64,000 nt of DNA from Candidatus Poseidonia sp. (GTDB taxonomy: Archaea; Thermoplasmatota; Poseidoniia; Poseidoniales; Poseidoniaceae). Position numbers and translations under genes: made by a program. The stretch lies in NCBI GenBank assembly GCA_022426155.1, contig JAKMEE010000005.1, positions 62,001-126,000 of the forward strand. Direction: 5' to 3'. The notes under the pieces are model-generated. The model was not told where the DNA came from. It worked only from the letters and a program-made list of their open reading frames with translations, and made no database searches. The stretch's first letter is position 1, and every line of letters starts with the position of its first letter. Positions 36,758 to 46,562 of this stretch are shown piece after piece.

Positions 36758-37741
36758 TCACATGTGGGCACGGTTCACCACATAATCGCAGGGTCGTCCG
36801 TTCAGAATGTCCATCACATTGTTGATGATATCAATACCAACTCTAGCTTGGGCTTCAATGGTAGAGGCCCCAATGTGAGGTGTCCCATGAAAATGTGGAT
36901 GCTGCAAAAGTGGATGTTCGGGAGAAACTGGTTCAATTTCGAATACATCCAGAGCAGCCGTGGTTAGCTTACCTGACTCAAGGGCTTCTAAAACGGCTTG
37001 TTCATCGACGATTCCACCTCGTGCACAATTGATGATATGGTTGCCACATTCCGCACCATCCCGACCAATTTGGGGCATTGATGAAAGACGTTCAGCATTG
37101 ACCAAATGATGTGTTTCATCTGTGTAATTGCAATGGATGGAAAGATGAGTGCAGTTGGCAAAGAGAGCGTCAACTGTTTTGTGCAATCTCGTATTTTTTG
37201 ATTTAGCAATTTTGGGAGGCAAATAAGGGTCATAGGCATGGACTTCCATACCAATCGCTTGGGCAACATCTCCTACTGCCTGGGCAATACGGCCAAATCC
37301 AATCAGGCCGAGCACCTTTCCAGAAAGTTCCGAACCTTTGAGGGCTTTCTTTTCCCATTGGCCGTCTCTCAAGCCACGGTCTGCCCGTGGCAAATGACGG
37401 ATTGATGCCAACAGATGACCAATGGTTAATTCAACGACAGATTGGGTACTTGAGCGCGGTGCATTGACGACACTAATTCCTTGTTCACCCGCAGCTTTGA
37501 GGTCAATGTTGTCAACACCGACACCTGCACGACCAATGACAGATAATCGGTCACCTGAAGCCTGAATAACAGCCTTCGTCAGTTTGGTAGCGCTGCGAAC
37601 AATGATACCGTCAAATTCAGAGAGGCCCCCTTGAAGTAAATCCTGAGGAGAAATAGATGCGACAACGACTTCATGTCCCGCTTTTTCAAGAAGATGAACT
37701 GCTTTTGGGTCCATCCCATCGGTCACAGCAATCCTTGCCAT
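36758..37741 (-). CDS. serA: D-3-phosphoglycerate dehydrogenase, short form
   Basis: 327 aa, so lacking the C-terminal ACT regulatory domain of long SerA. First step of serine synthesis: 3-phosphoglycerate to phosphohydroxypyruvate with NAD. NAD fold GKVLGLIGFGRIAQAVG; catalytic Arg in INCARGGIVDE, Glu in DVFEIEPVSPEHPL and His in TPHIGAST. Substrate loop IVRSATKLT and GRAGVGVDNIDL. Other D-isomer 2-hydroxyacid dehydrogenases share these motifs, but the N-terminal VRSATKLTK and VGVDNID favour SerA. Confidence 0.88.
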   Translation of the reverse strand: MARIAVTDGMDPKAVHLLEKAGHEVVVASISPQDLLQGGLSEFDGIIVRSATKLTKAVIQASGDRLSVIGRAGVGVDNIDLKAAGEQGISVVNAPRSSTQSVVELTIGHLLASIRHLPRADRGLRDGQWEKKALKGSELSGKVLGLIGFGRIAQAVGDVAQAIGMEVHAYDPYLPPKIAKSKNTRLHKTVDALFANCTHLSIHCNYTDETHHLVNAERLSSMPQIGRDGAECGNHIINCARGGIVDEQAVLEALESGKLTTAALDVFEIEPVSPEHPLLQHPHFHGTPHIGASTIEAQARVGIDIINNVMDILNGRPCDYVVNRAHM

Positions 37742-37847
37742 GGCTCATGTTTCAGCAGACGGAAGAAGAACCTTCTCCTGAACTGTGATTCAACCGCGTT
37801 CTTCAACAACCACGACTCAGTGGCAGAACTGAAGGGGCCTGAAAACA

Positions 37848-38993
37848 ATGGATACTGAGGGCTTGCTTTGGAGTGCTGGTATCCTTGCCCTACCAATTCT
37901 ACTCGCTCTCCCGATGCGATTAGCGTGGCAGATATGGGTTGGTGTTGGGCATGAGGTCTCTGAATATCGCACCAACATACGACGTATTATTGACTCTGGG
38001 CATCAAATCTCTTCTTTTTCTCAAACGCTTGACGACATAGCTCGTAACCTTCGGATCAGTCCCTCAAAGCAACGATTAATTGAGGCTGAAATGGTCCATC
38101 CATTGACGATTTCACATTTTCTTCTGCTTCCTGCATTGCTAATTCTCCCTCTGACCGCCATCATGGCACTACCAGTGGTTCTGATCGGATTCCCATTTAT
38201 GCTCTTTATTGAATTCGTTCTCATTCGACAGAAAGTTTTGATTCGCCTGCTATTATTCATCGAACGCATCAAACATTGGCAAGTGATCCACATACCAAAA
38301 TCCCATAGAGGCAGAAAAGACGACACCACCAGCCTCACCGAGTTCTCTCAGCACATCGCACATTTCAATTACGTTCCACAGGCTGCTTTTCTCGGTCTTT
38401 TCACTTGGCTCATTATCCATTGGTTATTCAATTTGGAATCTTGGACGGTCGAATTTATTCTCTCGGCTATTCTCTACATGGTCCTTCTCTCTGTGCTCTC
38501 CGTATTGAACACGGCATTTGAGGCAGATTTGGTATTTGTTGACCCGTCAAAGGGAAGATTGGTTCCTGTCAATCAATGGCTTGAGGGGATGTTGAATCCC
38601 ATTGTAGGGCTTGGTTTACTCTTCCTTTTGGGAAGGAATCTTCTGGAAGAGGCACGTGATGTTGGAGGAAATCCAGTACTGTTCTCCACCGTAGTTTTGG
38701 CTTTGCTCTATGGGGCTGCAATTGTGGGTATCTCCTATCGGTGGGGATATTCATCATGGCGTGGCGGGCGGGTGCGCCAACAATTTGAGCAACAAGTCAT
38801 CGATGAGTTAAGTCCACTTTCTTACGATTTGACACGCCTCAAGGGCCGCATTGATTTCAATGTCCGCATGGGCATGGAAGAACGATTGTCTGTTTTTGAG
38901 GCACCCGTACCTCACCAATTAAATTTCGAGGACTTGCAAAGTTTGCCTTCTGTCTCCAGTGAGATTCTTCCGCCAGAAAATCCACTCAAGTGA
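37848..38993 (+). CDS. Polytopic membrane protein, unknown function
   Basis: 381 aa with about seven hydrophobic helices: one at the N-terminus (LLWSAGILALPILLALPMRL), a pair near 85-130, and three or four between 180 and 305, followed by a ~75-residue soluble tail. Residues ~45-80 form a soluble helical segment with ISPSKQRLIEAE. No transporter or enzyme signature is visible. Divergent from serA, 106 bp apart; nearly touching the convergent MBL gene. Confidence 0.75.
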   Translation: MDTEGLLWSAGILALPILLALPMRLAWQIWVGVGHEVSEYRTNIRRIIDSGHQISSFSQTLDDIARNLRISPSKQRLIEAEMVHPLTISHFLLLPALLILPLTAIMALPVVLIGFPFMLFIEFVLIRQKVLIRLLLFIERIKHWQVIHIPKSHRGRKDDTTSLTEFSQHIAHFNYVPQAAFLGLFTWLIIHWLFNLESWTVEFILSAILYMVLLSVLSVLNTAFEADLVFVDPSKGRLVPVNQWLEGMLNPIVGLGLLFLLGRNLLEEARDVGGNPVLFSTVVLALLYGAAIVGISYRWGYSSWRGGRVRQQFEQQVIDELSPLSYDLTRLKGRIDFNVRMGMEERLSVFEAPVPHQLNFEDLQSLPSVSSEILPPENPLK

Positions 38994-39000
38994 AGGATCA

Positions 39001-39750
39001 TCAATCCAACCAAGGGATGTTCTCAGGGATTTCTGCGAAGAGATTTGCAGGAACTGCAACCCTAATTTTGGAAACGCCTCCCAATCTTTCAGCCGTCTTG
39101 TTTTGCCAGGTAACGAAATCCTCAAATGAATCCATTTGCAAAATTGGGTTGTGAGTTCGGTTCCAATCCAATGGCTGCATTACCGTGCCAGGAGGGTCAT
39201 GACCAGAGCAAACCACCTCGTGTCCCGTGAAGCGGTCCAATACACTCAGCGAATCCCAGTGTCTTTGCAAACGTCCACTAGGCAAGTCGTCTCGACCGAC
39301 TCCCCCCTCTCCATTGAAGAGAAAATCCCCAGTCATGATGTAACCCGGAACGTGAACGATCATTGAATCGTTGGTGTGGCCAGGGCAGAAATGAAATTGG
39401 ATGGGGATGGATCCGAGCATGATCTTTTCTTCATCATCCACATAATGCGAAACCCCAAGGCTGGCTGTTTCGTGTGACATCACATATTCGCAACCAAATC
39501 TCTCCCTGAGCGAAAAGCAAGCCGTGATGTGGTCAGCGTGGGTATGTGTTGCAATGACGTATTGAAGGGTCAATCCTTCTTTCGCAATGCGTGAAACATA
39601 GGCATCCATGAAATCAAACACGGGATCGATTAAGGCCGCCATATTCGTTGACTCATCAACCACCAAATATGTCATTGCCCAGCCCTCTTCGTTCAACTGT
39701 TCAAAGTGCATGACACATGCTAAGAAAGCGAGACCCTTGAAGTTTGACAT
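39001..39750 (-). CDS. MBL-fold hydrolase, persulfide dioxygenase (ETHE1)-like
   Basis: 249 aa; ATG at 39711 (MHFEQLNEEGW) is the start expected from the family and would give 236 aa. Metal motif THTHADHITA, then CPGHTNDSM with the next His, MTGDFLFNGEGGVGRDDLPSG and CSGHD with the last. The GRDDLPSG stretch is the ETHE1/persulfide dioxygenase signature, in place of the GRxD of glyoxalase II. Such enzymes oxidise glutathione or other low-molecular-weight persulfide to sulfite with O2. No rhodanese domain is fused. Divergent from rmuC. The natural thiol carrier in this archaeon is unknown. Confidence 0.8.
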   Translation of the reverse strand: MSNFKGLAFLACVMHFEQLNEEGWAMTYLVVDESTNMAALIDPVFDFMDAYVSRIAKEGLTLQYVIATHTHADHITACFSLRERFGCEYVMSHETASLGVSHYVDDEEKIMLGSIPIQFHFCPGHTNDSMIVHVPGYIMTGDFLFNGEGGVGRDDLPSGRLQRHWDSLSVLDRFTGHEVVCSGHDPPGTVMQPLDWNRTHNPILQMDSFEDFVTWQNKTAERLGGVSKIRVAVPANLFAEIPENIPWLD

Positions 39751-39789
39751 CAGAGACTCTTCAAATACCGTCGGCGAATATGGAGTTCC

Positions 39790-41019
39790 ATGACTGGAAT
39801 AGCCGAGTACGGACTCATGCTACTTGGAGCACTCTTTGGTGCGGCCTTGGGATGGCTGTTAGCCAAAAACAAATACGGGGCTGCAACGATGCGCGCTCAA
39901 GCACGTGCCGAGGCGTTAGAGGAACGAAAAGCAAGCATGCTTGCAGAGATGGAAAGTGTGGCATCGAATGTTGCACGACAAAATTCTGAAGATTTCCTCC
40001 GCCTCGCTGAAGAACGATTGGGAAAGGTCCAAACCGAAGCATCAAAAGATTACGATGCTCGAAAAAAGGAAGTCGAATCATTGGTGACTCCGATTAAAGA
40101 AAACCTCGAAAAATTACAGATTGCAACTACTGCAATGGAAAAAGATCGAGAAGGTGCTTACCAGGGAATCAAGCGAATGGTTGAGGGATTGCAACAGCAA
40201 ACTAACGAATTACGAGACACAAATGTAACCCTCTCAACAGCACTACGGGGCTCTGTCAAGGCCCGAGGGGCATGGGGTCAAGTTGCTTTGCAAAACATTG
40301 CTGAAGCAGCAGGTATGTTGGAGCATTGTGACTTTGATGTAGAATATACGCTCAAAAGTGGAGCAGGTGGCGCAAGAGTGGATATGCTTGCAAAAATCCC
40401 AAACGGAGGGCACATTCCTGTGGATTCTAAAGTTCCCCTCGCTGCATATTGGGATGGACTAGAAATCGACGATTTAGATGCACGTGCACTCAAAATGAAA
40501 GAGCATGCAAAAGATGTGAAGAAACACATCGATGAATTAGCTTCAAGGGATTATCCTCAACTGATTGATGGGGTGGACTTCACTGTGATGTTCATTCCAG
40601 CCGACCCCATCCTTTCAACTGCTTACGAACATCAACCTTCCCTGCAAGAATATGCATTCAACAAACATGTTCTGATCGTGACTCCGGTCACATTGATTGC
40701 TTTATTGCGCACTGTAGGACTGTATTGGCATCAACAATCTCTGGCAGAAAATGCTCGTGAAATTCATGACCGAGCCAAGGAATTTTACGACCGTGTCGCC
40801 AAATTTAGCGGGGATTTGGCCAAGATGGGGCGAGGAATTAACACTGTGGTTGGTGCATACAATGCCGCTGTTGGTTCGTACGATAGCACAGTGATACCAA
40901 GTGGGCGACGATTGAAAGAGTTGAAAGTTGTAGAAGGAGCGCAAAGGCACCTCGAAGAACTTCCCAACATCAATCACGTTCGAGATGTCAAACATCTTAC
41001 CATGAGCGAAGAAGAATGA
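39790..41019 (+). CDS. rmuC: RmuC family DNA recombination protein
   Basis: 409 aa. N-terminal membrane anchor (LMLLGALFGAALGWLLAKN), long coiled coil (~35-130), then the RmuC nuclease-like domain: GAWGQVALQNIAEAAGM, RVDMLAKIPNGGHIPVDSKVPLAAY, VMFIPADP and VTLIALLRTVGLYW. In E. coli RmuC limits recombination-linked inversion of repeats and has a PD-(D/E)XK-like fold. Followed by a Nudix gene 48 bp on. RmuC is mostly bacterial, so transfer from bacteria is a reasonable inference. Confidence 0.93.
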   Translation: MTGIAEYGLMLLGALFGAALGWLLAKNKYGAATMRAQARAEALEERKASMLAEMESVASNVARQNSEDFLRLAEERLGKVQTEASKDYDARKKEVESLVTPIKENLEKLQIATTAMEKDREGAYQGIKRMVEGLQQQTNELRDTNVTLSTALRGSVKARGAWGQVALQNIAEAAGMLEHCDFDVEYTLKSGAGGARVDMLAKIPNGGHIPVDSKVPLAAYWDGLEIDDLDARALKMKEHAKDVKKHIDELASRDYPQLIDGVDFTVMFIPADPILSTAYEHQPSLQEYAFNKHVLIVTPVTLIALLRTVGLYWHQQSLAENAREIHDRAKEFYDRVAKFSGDLAKMGRGINTVVGAYNAAVGSYDSTVIPSGRRLKELKVVEGAQRHLEELPNINHVRDVKHLTMSEEE

Positions 41020-41067
41020 CGTGTATTCAAAGCGAGCATTCTTCATCCACCAAGACCTGCGAGTATC

Positions 41068-41787
41068 ATGCACCCAACCACCGTCGTTCATCTTGAGCAT
41101 GACGGGAAGGTGCTGTTGGTTGGCGAAGATGGCACGGGCCCACATCTGCCAATTCAGGGACGAATAGACGCAAATGAAGGGTTACGATTCCCATCTCCCG
41201 GTGAGGTTCAAAACTTGGGGATTGAATTTGTAGAAAAGGGTTGGACGATAACACAATTTGCTGACCAATCCTACAAAATCATCAAGGGATATCCTAAGAT
41301 TGAATGGCCTAAAGAATGGGCCTGGAAAGATGATTGCATTGCCGATAATTCAGTTCACCCGGTTGCAAGGGAAGCAATTTACCGTTCAATTCATCGTTTG
41401 GTTTCAAAAGTGATGATTCAAAATGATGCAGAAGAGGTCCTTATGGCAAAGGTTGAACGTGGCCACTTCAGAGGTTTTTGGACGCTACCAGGAGGATACA
41501 TGGACCATGATGAGCATCCTGCAATAGGGTGCGTCAGAGAAACCCTTGAAGAATTAGGTTTGACAATTATGCTGGATAATCATGAGCCCGTTGTCACACA
41601 AAATATATTCAACAGCGAAGGGATTTCCTTTGTTTCCTTCACCTATCGTTCGACGTGGAATGGCTCAATTGAAGACCTTCATCTCCAAACAGAAGAAATT
41701 TCCGAAGCCAAATGGTTTTCCGTTGGGGAAGCCCTTGGCGTAGCAGTATCGCATTTCGATAAAGAGGCGTTACGGAGCCTTAACTAA
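41068..41787 (+). CDS. Nudix hydrolase
   Basis: 239 aa. The Nudix box GYMDHDEHPAIGC + VRETLEELGL fits Gx5Ex7REUxEExGU. An N-terminal ~100-residue part (VVHLEHDGKVLLVGEDG) precedes it and may be a second small beta domain. Cleaves a nucleoside diphosphate linked to another moiety; the substrate cannot be read from the box. Stop is 13 bp from the convergent alaS stop. Confidence 0.9.
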   Translation: MHPTTVVHLEHDGKVLLVGEDGTGPHLPIQGRIDANEGLRFPSPGEVQNLGIEFVEKGWTITQFADQSYKIIKGYPKIEWPKEWAWKDDCIADNSVHPVAREAIYRSIHRLVSKVMIQNDAEEVLMAKVERGHFRGFWTLPGGYMDHDEHPAIGCVRETLEELGLTIMLDNHEPVVTQNIFNSEGISFVSFTYRSTWNGSIEDLHLQTEEISEAKWFSVGEALGVAVSHFDKEALRSLN

Positions 41788-41799
41788 ACGAAGGCCCCA

Positions 41800-44649
41800 T
41801 CAAATCCCGATGAGGTCTCTGGCCGCCTGTAATGCGTCATCCAACCCTTCAGGATAGTTTCCTGCTCCCTGAGCCATCGTTGGTCGACCACCTCCCCCTC
41901 CCTTGATGTGAGGGGCTATTTCACGCATCAATTTGGACGCATCGTATCGTTCACTCGCTGCTGTTCTTTCAGTAGTAGCGATGATCAACTTTCCACCGCT
42001 ATCTCTTGAACCCAATACAGCTAGTGTGGGTTGCGAGTCATCCAATGTGAGTTCTTTGAGCATGGTGGTCATGGTTTTCAGGTCACCGTCCACTTCCATG
42101 ATGATGACTCGAACACCGTCAACCTCAGTAGTCGAGCCTCCTCCGCCTGAGGTTCTTAGACGAACAATTTCTGCTTCGAGTTGAACAATTGACTTTCGTT
42201 GTTCCTTCCATTCTGAAAAGAAACGTTCTGCTGTTTTTGGAAGGTCTTGGGAGTGGACGCCAAAAATTTCACTGGCTTGCCTGAGTAAATCATCCTGGGC
42301 ACGTGAAAAAGCCAATGCTGCTTTACCAGCAACAATATGCAAGCGCTCCACACCGTCTTGAACAGCGGTTGAACGGACAATACGTATGGACCCAATTTGT
42401 CCAGGCTCATCGTGATGTGTACCCCCACACGCTTGAACATCATGGTTCGCGATTTTGAGAATACGGATGCTATTTCCTTTGGGCGCACCCCCTTGATACA
42501 AATCAAATCCATGTAATTCATCGGCATCCTTTCTGTTCAATTCAGTTTTTTCTGTGCGGTGAACTTCCCCAAGGACCTGATTTGCTAACATTTCAATTTC
42601 ATCGAGTTGTTCTCTGGTCAGGCGCTGATAATGGGTAATGTCAAGGCGTCCACTTTCAATGGATTTGTTAGCTCCTGCCTGATAGATATGAGGTCCGAGG
42701 ATTCTTCTTGCAGCACCACCAACAATGTGAACAGCCGTGTGGTGGTCCATCAATTGCTTTCTTCGATCCCAATCAAGACGGCCCTCAATTTCTGAGTCAA
42801 CTTTCAATGAACCATTGCAGAGGTGAACGATGGTTTGACCAATTTTTTGAGTATCCATAACCGCAACACTAACTTCTGAACCAAGCAATTCGCCATGGTC
42901 TCCTTCTTGCCCGCCCCCTTCTGGATAGAAACTGGTGGCGTCTAAAACAACACCATGAGTTGCCCCTTCAGGCCCCTCTCCTTCGGGAAGTTCGACACAA
43001 GCAAGGACACGTGAATTGAAGTTTTGATTGTAAACATCATCGTAATACTCCGGTATGGTTGGGGGTAAACCCGAGGGGAGATATTCACTGTCTTTGACAT
43101 CAAGAGATTGAGCAGCTTGCTTAGCCATTTTTGCGTGACGCTCGGCCATTTCAGCAGAGAAACCAGTACGTAGCACAACATCTGGCCAGCCTGCGTCCCG
43201 TGCAAGTGTGATGGCCATGTCGGGAGCGAGACCATGAGAATCATTCATGGTGAAAAGAGCAGAATCTGGAATCGATGTAGCATCCTTAGGGAGCAGTTTG
43301 AGTTGAGTTTGAATCACTGTTTTCCCCTTACGGAGCATTTCTTCATAGCGTTCTTCTTCAAGACGTAGGATGGTCAGCAACCCTTCGACCGTTTGCTTGT
43401 TGATGTGGCCGCCTAAATTCACATCCAGATGATGCTGTGCGAGATCTGCAAGTGGGACCTCCAGTTTCAAATCATCACGCATTCGGAGTACGCGACGAGC
43501 CAACATTCGGGCCAAGTACCCTGCTTTGGCATTAGAGGGAACCAAACCATCACCGAGCATATTGCATAAGGCATGAAGGTGATCTGGAATTGCGTAAATG
43601 TTGGCGAGGGGTTCTGTGATCGAAGTAAATTGCTCTGCCGTGACATCAAGTCCACGTTCAGATAGGCGTTCGAGGAAGCGTTGAATCAATTCATCCCCAT
43701 CAACACCTGCTTCAATGTTCATGATACCATTGAGACGACTCATCTCACCAAGCAATTGGTCCATATTGAGAGAAGGCCATTGGCCTGCGATGGAATTGAA
43801 ATTACTGAGTTCCTTGAGCCATGCCACGGTGTCAGGATAGATGGCCTCGTAAATGGTGGGCGTACCTGCTGCTGCCCAACAAAATCTTTCGAGGCCATAC
43901 CCAGTGTCGATAATTTGTAAGGGCATGGTTCGGTACAAGTCGCCCTTCAGTTCAACCGTCCCTTCGGGATGTTCTTCCATGTCCATGAATACCAAGGTTG
44001 CTAATTCGAGCCCTCCGACAATGACTTCAACCGCAGCCCCTGCATTTCCACCACCGCACCATGGGTTCTCCACATAGGTGATTTCATCGGATGAGATACC
44101 AAATGTATCTGTCAAGAGACTGTGACAATATTCCACACATTCTTCCATCCAGTAATAGTATTCGCCATCATCAGATCGATTGAAAACATGGTGGGCCATC
44201 ATTTCAAATGTGGTAAGGTGGCGCCCAGAGCGCCCAACTGCATCAACATCGGTTAGACGGATACAGGGTTGAGATACCGTAAGAGGATTGGCTGGTGGAC
44301 GTACTTGACCAGAGGTCACATGTGGTTGGAAATCAGCAATCGAAGCGATGGTCAGATGAATATCATCTCTCCATCTGGCGAGAACGGGGTATGGTGCGAT
44401 ACGAGTGTGGTCTTGGCCCTCGAAAAACGTCAAAAATGCTTCACGCATGGCATCTTTTAGTTCCTTACCACGTTGAGAAAAGCCATCGATAAGTGGGGCC
44501 CCGATGAAGGTATATTCATCCTCTGAAGTATCGCCACAAGTCGTTCGTTCTTCATCAGTGGTCCAAAACCATAACGATGTCACACTGCATTGACGACGAA
44601 CGAAACCGTTCGCATGGAAAACAGCCAAGTCAATAGGGGGAAGGGACAC
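41800..44649 (-). CDS. alaS: Alanyl-tRNA synthetase, archaeal type
   Basis: 949 aa. Archaeal AlaRS N-terminal lead-in (FHANGFVRRQC...CGD...YTFIG), class II core with VSQPCIRLTDVDAVG and FEMMAHHVF, and WCGGGNAG; editing domain with HHTAVHIVGGAARR and QACGGTHHDEPGQIG; C-terminal DHHA1 part with GGGGGRPTMAQGAG. The lead-in metal region is reduced: the expected second Cys of CxxC is Thr (QCSVT). Divergent from rtcB by 125 bp. Confidence 0.95.
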   Translation of the reverse strand: MSLPPIDLAVFHANGFVRRQCSVTSLWFWTTDEERTTCGDTSEDEYTFIGAPLIDGFSQRGKELKDAMREAFLTFFEGQDHTRIAPYPVLARWRDDIHLTIASIADFQPHVTSGQVRPPANPLTVSQPCIRLTDVDAVGRSGRHLTTFEMMAHHVFNRSDDGEYYYWMEECVEYCHSLLTDTFGISSDEITYVENPWCGGGNAGAAVEVIVGGLELATLVFMDMEEHPEGTVELKGDLYRTMPLQIIDTGYGLERFCWAAAGTPTIYEAIYPDTVAWLKELSNFNSIAGQWPSLNMDQLLGEMSRLNGIMNIEAGVDGDELIQRFLERLSERGLDVTAEQFTSITEPLANIYAIPDHLHALCNMLGDGLVPSNAKAGYLARMLARRVLRMRDDLKLEVPLADLAQHHLDVNLGGHINKQTVEGLLTILRLEEERYEEMLRKGKTVIQTQLKLLPKDATSIPDSALFTMNDSHGLAPDMAITLARDAGWPDVVLRTGFSAEMAERHAKMAKQAAQSLDVKDSEYLPSGLPPTIPEYYDDVYNQNFNSRVLACVELPEGEGPEGATHGVVLDATSFYPEGGGQEGDHGELLGSEVSVAVMDTQKIGQTIVHLCNGSLKVDSEIEGRLDWDRRKQLMDHHTAVHIVGGAARRILGPHIYQAGANKSIESGRLDITHYQRLTREQLDEIEMLANQVLGEVHRTEKTELNRKDADELHGFDLYQGGAPKGNSIRILKIANHDVQACGGTHHDEPGQIGSIRIVRSTAVQDGVERLHIVAGKAALAFSRAQDDLLRQASEIFGVHSQDLPKTAERFFSEWKEQRKSIVQLEAEIVRLRTSGGGGSTTEVDGVRVIIMEVDGDLKTMTTMLKELTLDDSQPTLAVLGSRDSGGKLIIATTERTAASERYDASKLMREIAPHIKGGGGGRPTMAQGAGNYPEGLDDALQAARDLIGI

Positions 44650-44774
44650 GGAACATCACCGTCCTGTGAGGACAAATTGTCCAAAACCGCCTCCCCCTTC
44701 AAGCCTGCCCCCGATGGAACTGCTGAAACCATGTTTGTGAAAACCCTCAAAGCCACCAAGCCAAACGGTGTAAC

Positions 44775-46250
44775 ATGAGTGAGGCATGGCGTAAGCACTT
44801 GGTCGATGAGGGCCAAGGTATCATGCGCATCAAGGCTCATGGCACCATGTTGACCGATGCACGCATGGTAAGTGACAAAAAACATCTTGCCACGCATGCT
44901 GATGATCGAGGTCATGAGCAGTTGGTCAACATCGCCTCCATGCCGGGAATCGTAGGTGATGCTTGGGCCATGGCAGATTGGCACTACGGTTACGGATTTC
45001 CAATCGGAGGTGTTGTGGCCACCGATACCAACGCAGGTGAACTCGGTGGGGCAATCTCTCCAGGGGGAGTTGGTTTTGACATCAATTGTGGAGTAAGGTT
45101 CCTCGCCCTCGATGCAACATTGAACGATGTCCCCAATTTGAAAAAACTCGCCAGCCGATTATCTGGACGAATTCCTGCCGGTGGCTCTGGTAAAGGCGGC
45201 GTTGATATCACATCTCAACAATTGACTGAACTCTTGCAGGGGGGAGCAAAATCTGCTGTTGAAATGGGCTATGGTATCGATGAAGATTTGGCTCATCTTG
45301 AATCGCATGGCCAACTGGAGACCATCGAAGCCTCTGTCTCACAACGCGCTGTGGAGCGTGGTATGAAATCCCTAGGAACCCTCGGAAGCGGCAATCACTT
45401 TCTTGAATTACAAACCGTGGGTTCAGTGGTTGACGAAACTACCGCAAAAACATGGGGTCTGTACGAAGACCAATTGGTTGCCATGATTCATTCTGGGAGC
45501 AGAGGGCTTGGCCATCAAGTTTGTACGGACCACGTTCGGAAACTTGAGGCGTGCTATACGAAAAATGGCTCGATGTGGGAAAACGAAGCGTGGGGTTACT
45601 CCCTACCCGACCGACAACTTGCTGCTGCACCATTCCATTCGAAGGAAGGAGAGGCATATTTCGATGCCATGAACGCAGCAGCAAATTTCGCTTTTGCAAA
45701 CCGGGCAGTATTGGCCGACAGATTACGGACAGTGTTGCGTCTTGAATTGGGTGATGACGGAGAGGCTCGTACGCTCTATGATGTTGCGCATAATATCGCG
45801 AAAGTTGAACAGCACACCATCCATGGACAATCATGCTCCTGCTGCGTCCATCGGAAAGGGGCGACACGAGCATTTGCAGCAGATCATCCGGAAATGAGTT
45901 CTTCCTTTGCCACAACTGGACAGCCCGTGATGGTCCCCGGAGACATGGGAACAGGCTCTTGGCTCATGGCAGGGCCAAATTCAGGACACAATCAGGCATT
46001 CGGTTCTTCTTGCCATGGAGCAGGAAGGGCGTTGAGTCGTACAGTCGCAAAACGTACCATTGACGGTCATGCACTCAAAAACGAGTTGGAGGCAAGAGGG
46101 ATTCGTGTTCACGCATCAACACCAAATGTGTTGGCAGAAGAAGCACCAGATGCCTACAAAGACGTAGATGAGGTCATTCGATTAACAAATGAGGCAGGAC
46201 TTGCACGTCCTGTGGTTCGAATGAATCCGTTAGCTGTCATCAAAGGGTGA
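44775..46250 (+). CDS. rtcB: RNA-splicing ligase RtcB
   Basis: 491 aa, no intein. Joins 2',3'-cyclic phosphate and 5'-OH RNA ends in tRNA splicing and repair using GTP and Mn. Metal ligands C105 (GVGFDINCGVR), H208 (GSGNHFLEL), H239 (IHSGSRGLGHQ) and H339 (DVAHNI) are in place, and H414 in SSCHGAGRALSR is the residue that carries GMP. Its activator archease is at 445-939. The two tRNA genes in this window have no intron. Convergent with a small coiled-coil gene, whose stop codon abuts this one. Confidence 0.96.
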   Translation: MSEAWRKHLVDEGQGIMRIKAHGTMLTDARMVSDKKHLATHADDRGHEQLVNIASMPGIVGDAWAMADWHYGYGFPIGGVVATDTNAGELGGAISPGGVGFDINCGVRFLALDATLNDVPNLKKLASRLSGRIPAGGSGKGGVDITSQQLTELLQGGAKSAVEMGYGIDEDLAHLESHGQLETIEASVSQRAVERGMKSLGTLGSGNHFLELQTVGSVVDETTAKTWGLYEDQLVAMIHSGSRGLGHQVCTDHVRKLEACYTKNGSMWENEAWGYSLPDRQLAAAPFHSKEGEAYFDAMNAAANFAFANRAVLADRLRTVLRLELGDDGEARTLYDVAHNIAKVEQHTIHGQSCSCCVHRKGATRAFAADHPEMSSSFATTGQPVMVPGDMGTGSWLMAGPNSGHNQAFGSSCHGAGRALSRTVAKRTIDGHALKNELEARGIRVHASTPNVLAEEAPDAYKDVDEVIRLTNEAGLARPVVRMNPLAVIKG

Positions 46251-46442
46251 TTACATACAAATTTGAGCCATCCCTTGTCCAGGGATCGTTGGTGCCGCAC
46301 CTGAGTGCACGCCATCCGGCTCTTCGACTATCACACTCAAGAGTGTGTTTACCAATTCTTTCAATTCATCAACTTGGTGTTGTAAGTCCTTAACACGTTG
46401 TTGCATCTCTCTGTTTTTTTCTTGCTCTCGCTCCATGTGCAT
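46251..46442 (-). CDS. Small coiled-coil protein
   Basis: 63 aa. Residues ~3-40 form a heptad pattern (QQRVKDLQHQVDELKELVNTLLSVI) likely to dimerise; the tail is Gly/Pro-rich. A TATA box (46488-46496) about 50 bp upstream of the ATG supports expression. No homology recognised. The frame is intact and abuts rtcB without overlap. A second start ATG is two codons on. Confidence 0.6.
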   Translation of the reverse strand: MHMEREQEKNREMQQRVKDLQHQVDELKELVNTLLSVIVEEPDGVHSGAAPTIPGQGMAQICM

Positions 46443-46487
46443 CCCACGAGAAGTTGCCTTCTCAAATTGAAGTCTGGAAAATCACCA

Positions 46488-46496
46488 CTTATACAT
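46488..46496 (-). promoter_or_regulatory. TATA box of the small coiled-coil gene
   Basis: Minus strand TGTATAAGT; start of transcription would be near 46465, about 23 nt ahead of the ATG at 46442. Confidence 0.5.
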
Positions 46497-46562
46497 TGAG
46501 GTTTGGACAAGGAGAAAATCCCTGTTTTCTTGAGATAATGGAACACATCGACCAGAATGAAA

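Noticed and set aside
46361-46546. Second minus-strand frame overlapping the small coiled-coil gene
   Set aside because: It spans the TATA box of the coiled-coil gene and shows no protein-like pattern.
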